From: Conidiobolus incongruus B7586
Lineage: Eukaryota > Entomophthoromycota > Entomophthoromycetes > Entomophthorales > Conidiobolaceae
NCBI GenBank assembly: GCA_000697335.1
Contig: JNEM01010440.1
Span: 1 to 56,933, forward strand
Length of the DNA: 56,933 bases
Direction: 5' to 3'
Part shown: positions 47,379 to 56,933 of the stretch, piece by piece
How the letters are laid out: each line of letters begins with the position of its first letter
Numbering within the stretch: position 1 is the stretch's first letter
Position numbers and translations under genes: made by a program
Notes under the pieces: model-generated
Told to the model about the DNA's origin: nothing
The model's input: the letters and a program-made list of their open reading frames with translations, nothing else
Databases searched by the model: none

Positions 47379-48577
47379 AAATTTAGATTTAATACTTGCT
47401 TCATTATAATCTAAAAATTCGCTATTGTTTATTAAAGTAACTTAAGTTCCTACCAAATAATTTGAAAAATACTTGAACATATCAATATAAATATTTGAAT
47501 TCGAAATCAAATTATTTGAATAATTTTATATAGTGAATTCACTAGCATTCTTGTAATTATAATCGGATAAAAATAAGTACATAATAATAGAAATGCTTTG
47601 TGTCAATAAGAATATAACTCTGTAAGGGTAAGTATAGAGAATATTATTTTTAGTGCTTTGTGATTTAAAGAAATAAAATTTTGAATGCGTGTGTATATAA
47701 ATTATAGAGTATTGTGTATTTATCCATAGCAACAAAATTTGAATTTGTAATAGAGAAAATGTGACTTAAACTCAATAAAATGAGAAAATTAAGTTATTAA
47801 CTGTTTTGGATGTTTTGTATTCGAACACAAAATTCATAGCTTAATTATTTTTAATTACCAAAATTGACTTTATATTCGAAAATAAAATAATCGATAAGTG
47901 ATAAATTTAAATGATATAAGCGAAATAAATATTATAAACTTTAAACAAGTTAATATAATTTCATTATGAGTATCAATTTAATTAAGTGATTTTTAGATAA
48001 TATTTTTGAAAACTGAGAATGAATAATCTGAATGATTTCATAAAGAGTAAATAAAAAATTTAGTGAAATGAATCATTATATTATAATGATAATAATATTC
48101 TTTAAAATATATAAATAATAACAAATGATAATGACTATTTCTATAAATTAAAATAATAATCATAATCATAATATTTTTAATGCTAAATTAAATCAAAACA
48201 TTATCCAATTGATCATTATGTCATAATTATTAAATCAACACTTGTTTGTATATTAAATCGGATTTACAATTAATTAAAATAAATAATATTGAATTATTTA
48301 ATATAAATCTATGTATTAGGGTTGGTTTTAATGGTTTTTAATTATATTATATATAATGGTATATATCTGAATGAAGAGTACAAATTTGTGACTTAATAAA
48401 TTTAAATAATAGATTTTTGGGGGTGTCAAAAAGGTGCTAAATTCAAATCATTCCAAAATTTGATAACTCCTTTAATTATCAATTAAATTATTAAGGCTAA
48501 AAACTCAATAATCGTCTTGATTCAGCTAATTCATTTTATAATACAATCCTGAAATCCTATATTTATTGTAAATATCA

Positions 48578-48757
48578 ATGTTCTTTGACTGTTTTAGGTT
48601 TCAGGAATTCATTTCATTATGAAATTTACCCCAATTTCAATTTTATTACAACTTAATTCGATTTAACGTTGATTCGAATCATTACTCGTTGAATAAAATT
48701 GTATCGAATGGATCTATATCATTGACCCCATTTGGCTATCTCTCAAATCTAATTTGA
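48578..48757 (+). pseudogene. Eroded 59-codon frame with one internal stop
   Basis: From ATG at 48578: MFFDCFRFQEFISL, TGA, NLPQFQFYYNLIRFNVDSNH, YSLNKIVSNGSISLTPFGYL and SNLI, then TGA. The internal TGA is one G-to-A step from Trp. Residue use (Arg by CGA, Ser by TCG, Pro, Gly) differs from chance AT-rich frames. No family recognised. Confidence 0.35.
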
Positions 48758-50795
48758 TTAACTCTATTGTTATTGATATTCGTGATTTTTAATTAATTTA
48801 AAATTTTTTGTATTGATTTTTGAAATTGTTTAAAAAAGAGTTATCCTTATCAATACAATAAAAACTTTTAATTATTTCTAATAATGATTAATATCAAACT
48901 TAATATTAATTATTTTATGGAATGATTTATAAAATAATTTATCATCTAATATCAAATTCATATATTTATCATTAAACTATATAGCAATATATTGATAAAA
49001 CCATTATTTAGTATAAATCCAAATGCTTGAGCATATATATCATTATACATTTCATCAAAGAACAAATATTCTGCCATTTTAAAATCATATCAACAAATAA
49101 TTTCACATAAATTGCAATTAAATGTAAAATTTATGCAATTAAAATTAAATAATTCTTCTTGATTGACTCACTTTAATTAATACTTACAAATATATCTCTC
49201 AACTTGAACTTCTTTTGCTTAATTTGCTAGTTGAATTGTTCTGCCGTGAAAAATGTTAATTATTTCTACCTTACTATTGGATTTAATATCAAAGTCAATT
49301 GTTATTTTATATACTATAGCTAAACCCGATTCTTGTTTTTGTCAATAATATCACCGTTTTCACTACCTTGTGTAATTTAGGTATAACTTTCTATACGATA
49401 TAAAGTCCGTAATCATCTAGTTCAATATAATGTACTGTTAAGCAATTAGACTTTGCTTGAATAGTTCAGTATGTAGATACTTAGTGAATTTTACATTTAA
49501 AATAAATTGATTATTATATGAAAGTATTATAATTGTATTGTAAATCATTTTTATTAGTTTTTCATTATATTTCTCATAAAATTGTAAAGTTAAAGAAAAC
49601 GTGTAAAATATCAATATAGAAATCTCAAGTTCACGGGTCAAAATTCACGAAAATAGATTATAAGATGATGATTTGTTGATTGGCTAATATTTAAGCTCGC
49701 ATATAATTGAATTCTATTATGAAAAAATAATATCTTCATGTCTCTTTTCAAATCAAACTTGTATGTTACCATATAAGGATAACAGACACCCCAAAACTTC
49801 TATTCTAAGTATTTTGTCTCAAACTTAATTCAATTGACCCGGGTTTAAAAGTTAAACCACAAATTATTTAACCATATAATTTGGAACTTTGAAAAAATTT
49901 GATAACTTATAATATAATTGATAATTATCTAAAGGAACAGGTATTTAAGTAGGATTTGTTTATAATGACTTCTAGATTCTAAATTGAGATTATTTTTAGA
50001 ATTTAATATGGCTATATCTGCGATTTAATTATCTGATGAATTGATTATAATGTAATTTAATCATTTGTTTAAATGTTATATACCCCTTCACATTTTCGAT
50101 TGGATTTTTTCGGATCAGATATCAAAAAAGACAATGTTATCTTGTGTGATAATTGATATCTAACATGAACAGATTAATTCCTGAACTTCCAGGGTTAAAA
50201 GTGCTCCTCGTTTCTCAATCTCTGGAGTTGAGCTTATAGGTTAGATGTATTACAGGTTTATGTCATATCGACTGGAGATTGATTTAGTGGACACGGAAAA
50301 TGTGGTTTGGTGTATTAGAAATTCCATACAAGTCGATTAAAAATCCGAAATTGATCCAATGAATTATCCAACTTCTAGACAATAGTGTCCTTTGAAATTG
50401 TATTAAGTCAATTTGGGAAGGAAGGGGTTTGAATGCGCTGTTTTGTAGTAATGGACCTACTTAATTCTATCCCTTACCGCCTATACTTTTAGTTGAATCG
50501 GGGTTTTAATAGTATCATTTCTCTTCAATCTTGTACTCACATCTATCCATAAATTGATTTGATTTAGACTGGTTGAAATGGATTCGATATTCGAATCCAT
50601 CTGATTATGGTATAAATCTCACTTAACTTTCATTATAATCCATTAATGTCGCTCAAATTCATTTTTAAATTTACCACCCATCTCAATATATGCCATATTG
50701 GGAATATATACTTTTGATTGGTTAATTAGGATTCAGTATTAGGGTTTAATCAACTCATGCAATCACTCAATTCTCACCCACTCTATCTGGTTCCC

Positions 50796-50803
50796 TATAA
50801 ATA
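50796..50803 (+). promoter_or_regulatory. TATA box of the unknown gene at 50946
   Basis: CCCTATAAATACC, in a locally C-rich promoter about 150 bp before the ATG. It stands out clearly from its surroundings. Confidence 0.65.
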
Positions 50804-50945
50804 CCACTCACTCCTTTTGTTCTCACTCAGAGATTTATGAATACCACCTAAATCAACTCCACCATTTCTCTGTTGTAAATATTTAATACTTGTACATTAT
50901 ATTACCAACCATTCACATCCACCACATATTATAATTATTTTCAAA

Positions 50946-51875
50946 ATGGCTGACACTGCTGTACTTACTCAAATCACAAAACGCTTTCCTTCAGTACGTT
51001 TATCACAATGTCCTAATCTTTCTATAAAAAGACGAATTAGCAAATTCCATCTCACTTTACCATCATCATCAGAACCCATAACACAAGACCTCCATAGTCC
51101 CACTAAAATCTATGAGCTTAACTCTTTCAAAGCATTTAATGAGAACTTACAAAATCACAAAAGGAAATCTAACTCCACCTCCGCTTCCCATGCTTCATCT
51201 ACTACCCTTAGTAGTGACAAGGAGTCTTCATCAGGATTCGACTACTGGATCCCTCCGAAAATAATCCAAAAGAGATATATTATGCGTAAAGGCAAATTTT
51301 TCAGCAACTCGTGGTATTTAACCAACGAGGATGGTGAATTATGCTATCGCTTCTATCCAACCAGTAATGAGCAAGCCTTACTTACCACAGATCGCAAGCT
51401 GCAGATTGGCAAAGTTTATCAGCCACCAGTAGGCGATCTCACAATAACCCTGCAAGTCCCCTCATCAAAGTCCATTTACAAATGGGTCACTTTGACTCCT
51501 ATTGATGCTTCTTTAGGAAATTACAATGTCAATCTCTGCAAGCGCCGCGTATCTTCTCCCAATCAATCTCAAGAGAAAACTACCCAATCTCATCAAATCC
51601 AGACATTCAGCTGGAACTATGATGCTTCTCGCAATGGCTGGATCCTCTTTGATGACCTGTATTTCACTCATGGCAGATTTTCTCTCACCAACTCTAATGA
51701 GCAGTTTGGCGACTTAGAATTCTTAACCAACCGTCTAGAATCCCAACAAGTATTGTATCTGATGATAGCTTTGAATATTATTCTCTATCGTCACAGTAAC
51801 TGGCTGCTGGGTGGCAAGTTGCTATGTCGTCAAAGCAGCATTAAGAGTAATTCAAGTAGTGAATTGTATATATAA
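50946..51875 (+). CDS. Unrecognised 309-aa protein (possible tubby-C-like fold)
   Basis: Intronless, with GC and codon use of a real gene and a good TATA box upstream. The first 100 residues are Ser/Thr/Lys-rich and probably disordered. From about 100 a globular part begins: FDYWIPPKIIQKRYIMRKGK, FFSNSWYLTNEDGELCYRFY, then DLTITLQVPSSKSIYKWVTL, TFSWNYDASRNGWILFDDLY and LESQQVLYLMIALNIILYRH. Alternating beta-strand-like segments with a final hydrophobic helix resemble the tubby C-terminal/LURP-one-like fold that is frequent in fungi, but I see no diagnostic motif, so this is only a suggestion. No signal peptide or membrane anchor is clear apart from that last helix. It has no close neighbours on either side. 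Confidence 0.8.
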   Translation: MADTAVLTQITKRFPSVRLSQCPNLSIKRRISKFHLTLPSSSEPITQDLHSPTKIYELNSFKAFNENLQNHKRKSNSTSASHASSTTLSSDKESSSGFDYWIPPKIIQKRYIMRKGKFFSNSWYLTNEDGELCYRFYPTSNEQALLTTDRKLQIGKVYQPPVGDLTITLQVPSSKSIYKWVTLTPIDASLGNYNVNLCKRRVSSPNQSQEKTTQSHQIQTFSWNYDASRNGWILFDDLYFTHGRFSLTNSNEQFGDLEFLTNRLESQQVLYLMIALNIILYRHSNWLLGGKLLCRQSSIKSNSSSELYI

Positions 51876-53860
51876 GTTTATAACACCAATCCTACATCTT
51901 CCCCATCATCAATCACACAGTTTATTATTTCAATTGTACATAATGATATTATGTACTACCTCCATCTTCAACTCCTTCCAAAATAATTATTTAAATTATC
52001 TTCAATATCTTGAAGACCCATTTATTGACTGAGTTCAGTGATATATATTATATATTTAACAAAAAATTAATTAATAGTCACACCTTAATTAAATTACAAT
52101 AAAATCCCTTTTCAATATCACAAATCGTATAATATTTGGTTATTATATTCTTATTTAAAAAAATAAATAATAACCCAATAGATGTATAATTGTATTTCCA
52201 CTATTCATATTGGATATAACTACAATAACAACCAAATTTAGATAATTCCATAAGTTATTGCCAAATAATTATAATTTAAGCCTTCTGAATTGTTAAACTT
52301 TAATAAAATTTTCGAAGTGTTAAATATTCAATACCATTATTATTTATTAACAATATCCAGGGTCAGTTAAACTTTTCTATTCCATTTTAGAATTTCATGA
52401 ATTTTGGATTAAAATAATAATTTCATTACCTTAATCATTAATTATGAATTTTAAATTCTGAATAACTGATGAGGAAAAAATTTTAATTTGTAGTCTCCAC
52501 ATTAATAATTATAAAAATTCTCATTTATGAAATTACATATGAGATTTCAATAATGTTATCATCTTTGAAAAGATTTAAAATTGGCAGTAAGTAATGATAT
52601 CATCATTAGTTAAAATATTTCACATATTTAAATATGATCCAAAGCATTGTGATGTCTTATTATTTTGAACCCATTTAAATATATTGGCCACCATTGCATT
52701 ATGATATACTAATGATTTTCGACACATGTATGATGATATGATACTATATATTTTAGGAATTAAATATATTGATTTTGATTGAAATTGATAAGGTAAAATA
52801 TACCTTCAAATTATAAAATCAAATTATCATAATTTTATCATTATTATCACTATTTTGAATCAAATTATAGCTATATTGTACATATGTATATGTTATTCGA
52901 TAAAAATAGTATAATCATTCATATGAATATTAGAGTAAGATTAATAATCCATTCCTATTATAAAAATACATATAAAGAATATTATAAAGATTTAATATTA
53001 TTGATTAAAAATGATTAAAAATTGTGAAATTTGTTTAAATATAATTTAAATGTTTTATTTCAATTTTTAAAACCAGTTTTAATTAAAATTTTAAAATGAT
53101 TTTTTTCTATATGTCATCCTTGTTAACAGCGATATATCAGAATCAATGTTTTCAAATTCTAACTGTAAAAATATTACTGGATTTTGATGATATAATTTTA
53201 TTGATTATATTTCACATATTTCTTAGTAATAATTATCTTTTGAAATTCATTGCCTATATTCAAAATTTAAGGAAACAATCATTTACAAAACCATTTCTTA
53301 TCCAACTTGAGTTTATCTTACTATTTTAAAACTAATCTTTGTTTATTATTAATAATTATAATATCTAGCACTAATGCCAGCGATTTTAATAACGAAAATT
53401 TAATTATCAGTAACTTTCAGATTATAATTGGATATAAGGAAATATCCACTAGTTCTTTTATTAAAATTTAGGCACTGAATAAATAATAACTTTGAATAAA
53501 ATGTAATTAGTATTCTTTAACTAAGGTGAAGGAAAAAAATACCCTATCACGTGCTATTCAAAATTATTACTTCTTATAAATTTATTGATCCAATCATTGT
53601 GGCTTTTTCAATTGATTTATGGGGTTTAAATAATTATTGGATCAAATAAATCCTGAATAATGATTTAAAATCAGTTTTAAGTGTAAGAACTTAAAATATT
53701 AGTTCTAATAATAAGATGCAAAAATTGATATAAAATATTATATTATTAATATTAATCATTATTTAACAGTTTCTAATAGATTAATTAAATAGCTCTAAAT
53801 AGGATATAAGATCAATTTTATTTTCTATATTTTTATACAATATATTAATTGATTTAAAAT

Positions 53861-54091
53861 ATGACGGTTCAAAATTCTGGAAAAAATCCTGTCAGTGAGT
53901 ACTAATTTCCAAATATTCAAAACCAATATTTAACTCAAAACCTCCCTAAACCTTTTTTATTCAAAATTAAAAATGAGTTAAGCGGTTTCAAACGATGATT
54001 TAATGCTGATAATCATTTCATTATGTTAGCTTCAACCTTGTTCTTACAATGTTATTTATGTGTGTTTTTGGATGATATTCTCTATATTTAA
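53861..54091 (+). pseudogene. Eroded 76-codon frame, unknown family
   Basis: From ATG at 53861: MTVQNSGKNPVSEY, TAA, FPNIQNQYLTQNLPKPFLFK, IKNELSGFKR, TGA, FNADNHFIMLASTLFLQCYL and CVFLDDILYI, then TAA. The TAA and TGA are each one C-to-T step from Gln (CAA) and Arg (CGA). GTGAGT inside the first stretch could also be a splice donor. A soluble start followed by a hydrophobic segment suggests a membrane protein remnant. Confidence 0.35.
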
Positions 54092-55743
54092 AATTATTCC
54101 CAATCTATTTTTTTCAACTTTAATCTCTGTTTTATAATTTCTTCATCATTGTTCACTCTTCTGCATGGTATCATAATATTTCTTTAATACAAAAGATAAG
54201 AATTATAGTTTGATATTATTTTCAATTGTTGATATATATATATATTTGAAATAATTAATTATATATTAATTTTGATATCATTCATTTTTTTATATTGAGT
54301 CAATTAATCGATTAAACTTAACAGTAATCCTTTAAAAGGTTGGTTGAATATTTTTGGGTAGTAAATTTCAGCTAGACGGTTGGAATATATTGAAATATTA
54401 AACTTATTAATTAGTTTATTAATTACATGGAGTTACAAAATCGGAACAATCAGGTTACATTTATATTTTCTTATGTTCAATTATTATTAATTTTGCATTA
54501 TAATAGAACTAATTTAATATTTTTCACATTTGTCAAATTTATCATATATATATATTATTGATAATAATTTAAATTCAAGAATTTAAAATTGGATTTAATA
54601 TACAAGCATATATTTTCAATTATGAAATCTACGGCCAATTTTTTAATTATTACAATGACTAAAAGTTTAAAATGTATATCAAAAATTGTTAACAATATAG
54701 ATCAGACTTGAAAATTATATTTATTAGTGTGATTTGGATGTTATTTATATTAATCATATATTTCGAATGCAAATAGAACTTTAGAGAATATCCCATATTT
54801 TGTAATCGTTGATATCTAAATGTAAATTTGTATCGATTTGAATATAATCGTAATAAAATTATCATCAAATCACGATAAATAATAGTTAATATAGAAAAAA
54901 GTTATAAATCTAATTAAACATTATGTAGCAAGTAAATCTTATACATAATGATATTATATTGGAAAATACTGCTTTATGCCAGCAATGGCAGTTTTCTATA
55001 TAATTTATCTTTAAAATATAGGTAAACAGTGTAATTACGTAATAGGTGAATAATGGGTATAAGGTTGGCTAGTAAAGATTTAATATAGAATCATAAGTAA
55101 TAATTGGAAGTTTAAAATATGATATTCAAAATTAATTTCTTGATTTGAAAATATTTAATTGTAGATAAATTGATTAGTAACTTGGTTTTGCTATATTTCG
55201 CTTAAAAATTAAGTAGTTGGTTAATAAGGTATAAGGACTATTATCACTAAGTTTTATCACTGTAAAAAACTAACAAATATATTTATAACTCTTTTAATAA
55301 CAGTCTCTTCAAAATTAATAATTAAAACATGAAATATCAAATTATTATCATTGTTATTAATTCTGATGAGAATAATATTAATAAATGACTTTATTTTAAT
55401 AAGTCAAATAATACATATATATAGTATTTAATTAATTGAAATAATACTTATTTATTTTTAACTATTTATTATTTTTATTATTTGTTTCAATTATAATATT
55501 CCAATAATATTATTTCATATTAATATATCCTCTTATTTATTTTATTATAGTGATATTATATAATACCTAAATAAATATCTTTTAAATTTTATATATAAAT
55601 ATATTATTTTTTAAATATATAATTAAAATATTATTATAAAATTAAAGAAATGGGAAATTTTTTAATTTCTGATTTTTCAAATATATTATTAATTTCAAAT
55701 AAAATAAATATATACAAAATAAATAAGAAAATAAATAGTTTTA

Positions 55744-55746
<3 letters not shown>

Positions 55747-55774
<28 letters not shown>
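55747..55774. repeat. (TA)n microsatellite
   Basis: About 14 uninterrupted TA dinucleotides within the very low-GC block. Confidence 0.9.
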
Positions 55775-55777
<3 letters not shown>

Positions 55778-56207
55778 ACTTATTTGATTAAAAAAATAAT
55801 TTTTTAAAATTAGTTGTTTAATTTAATTATATTTAAACTAATTAGTAATTATCAAAAGTTTTTTATTTTAGTATTAATAAAACTTAACCATAAATCTTTT
55901 AAAATCATTTAAAATTTATAAGCAACTTTTAATAATAAAATATTATTTAAATTAACAATTTATCACTAAGTAAATTACTTTAAAATTAAAAAAAATTACC
56001 TAAAACCTATTAAAATCTAAAAAACTAATTTCAACTATTATTTTTTTAATTGTTAATAAAGTAAAAAAATATATTAAAAAGTACCTTTTTATTTCAGCTA
56101 AAAAATTATTAAGATACTTTAATATTAGTTACATAAGTATTTTATATAAATTAAAATTTAAAATTAATTAATAAAAATGTAAAATAAATATCTTATAATT
56201 TAACTAA

Positions 56208-56933
56208 AACTTAAAAAAAAGTTAGAATAGCTATTATTAAATAAAACTTATTAAGGTATAATTAAAAACCAAGGCTTTTACAGTAAATTATTATAATTAA
56301 TAAATCTTAGATTTTTTTGTATAATCTTTTATTAAAACATAAATCAAAGTTTTAAATTAAGTTAAATCAACCCCTTTTATAAATTTCTTTAAATAAACAT
56401 TTTATTAATAAGTGAATGTTAATTATTATAATAAATTATAATAGCATATATAATTCTTATTTAGTTTTTAAAAGAAAATTAATTAATAATAAACTTTATA
56501 TTTTTTTAAATAAAACTATTTTTAATTAGTATTCTTAATATAATTTGAGAAAATCTATTATTTTATATGATAATTATAAAATATATAAATCTAAAGTTAT
56601 AAAAAACTTTTTAATTAAAAATAACTAGAAAAAACTACTATATCTAATATATTCTTTAGGTTATAACTTATGTAATTATAATTGTTTTAGGTAATTAAAA
56701 AACTAGTTTACAAGAAAGAAAATTTTTATAAAAAAATTTAATTAGTTTATAAAATATTAAATTTCAGTCTTTAATAAAAAAAATTATTTTTTAGGTATTA
56801 GATTTTTGTTAAAAATATAGTAAAAAATTATTAGAAATAAAAGAAATTATTAATTTTATATTATATATTTATTTTTACTTTTTATATATTAAAATGTTTA
56901 TTTTTTTTTTAATCACAAAAAATTCTTATTATT
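56208..56933. repeat. Right copy of the repeat that bounds the window
   Basis: Aligns in the same orientation with 1-683. Base 1 of the window corresponds to about 56208, and the last base to about 683. See the left copy for the shared landmarks. The low-GC block before it (about 55440-56207) may be more of the same element, whose counterpart would lie left of the window. Family and age cannot be fixed; the many differences between copies point to an old element. Confidence 0.75.

Larger units (their letters stand above)
45488..50795. other. Longest gene-poor stretch of the window interior
   Basis: 5.3 kb without an intact gene. Two eroded frames (47230-47378 minus; 48578-48757 plus) are listed separately. 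GC rises from about 50100 toward the next gene, probably promoter DNA, but no specific site is recognised. The short frames at 47526-47735 and 49438-49641 (minus) are AT-biased and unsupported. Confidence 0.45.
51876..56207. other. Gene-poor stretch leading into the right repeat
   Basis: No intact gene. It includes one eroded frame (53861-54091), a (TA)n run at 55747-55774 and, from about 55440, a shift to even lower GC that probably marks the start of the repeat-derived block. The 77-codon frame at 53096-53329 is Ile/Leu/Phe-rich and not supported. Confidence 0.5.

Noticed and set aside
47526-47735. 69-codon minus-strand frame
   Set aside because: Residue content is what AT-rich DNA gives by chance; no splice partners or family signal.
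49438-49641. 67-codon minus-strand frame
   Set aside because: Same reasons: chance-like composition and no homology signal.
53096-53329. 77-codon plus-strand frame
   Set aside because: Dominated by Ile, Leu and Phe with no domain; probably chance.
54962-54999. Imperfect inverted repeat (GAAAATACTGC...GCAGTTTTC)
   Set aside because: A short, mismatched stem with no T-run, gene end or conserved context; chance is likely.
1-56933. CRISPR arrays, bacterial operons, rRNA or prophage
   Set aside because: None seen; introns, a eukaryotic tRNA and the fungal gene set exclude a prokaryotic reading.

Overview
The window is a low-GC nuclear segment from a fungus. The gene set supports this: an STE12 transcription factor, a Swi1-type ARID subunit, a Doa10/MARCH6 ligase, a Noc1/Mak21 ribosome-assembly factor, and a decayed Gti1/Pac2 (WOPR) regulator, a family I know only from fungi. 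Introns are short (mostly 50-58 nt), open with GTAAGT/GTAATT-like donors and are very AT-rich. Intergenic DNA is extremely AT-rich. An early-diverging, AT-rich lineage (for example an Entomophthoromycotina/Conidiobolus-like fungus) is my best guess, but that is inference.

Layout. Positions 1-683 and about 56208-56933 are two diverged, same-orientation copies of one repeat, so both ends of the window lie inside repeats. Between them: Doa10/MARCH6 E3 ligase (2997-7580), DHHC palmitoyltransferase (8439-9834), Noc1/Mak21 (10746-14180), tRNA-Arg(UCU) on the minus strand (14996-15068), SmF (15475-15900), a broken Gti1/Pac2 gene on the minus strand (16029-16794), a decayed membrane-protein gene (18041-18634), a Met/Cys-rich protein on the minus strand (19649-20377), V-ATPase subunit G (24644-25223), Sis1-type DnaJ (26554-27543), Swi1-like ARID protein (29472-33266), CDK10/11-type kinase (34000-35533), STE12 (38943-40313), SMC2 (41734-45487) and an unrecognised protein (50946-51875). 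Most of these genes are housekeeping and unrelated to each other; there is no functional cluster.

Several gene models need introns that open reading frames alone do not show. I rebuilt them by splicing, and each one closes in frame: Doa10 1406 aa, DHHC 329 aa, Noc1 1109 aa, SmF 89 aa, VMA10 121 aa, Swi1-like 1193 aa, CDK 371 aa, SMC2 1181 aa. Notable structures are a start codon standing alone as a 3-nt exon (VMA10), 9- and 10-nt first coding exons (SmF, Doa10) and 21- and 12-nt internal exons that split the DHHC catalytic motif.

Most noteworthy: (1) a 242-aa protein with about 57 Met and 30 Cys, with a 9-residue Met/Cys repeat, a metallothionein-like knot and four probable Cys/Met-lined helices, a candidate novel metal (copper) storage protein; (2) intergenic deserts that hold many eroded coding stretches whose stops fit C-to-T or G-to-A change, a gene graveyard; (3) a seven-unit heat-shock element upstream of the DnaJ gene; (4) NPF motifs in a long disordered insert of Doa10; (5) the repeat bounding both ends.
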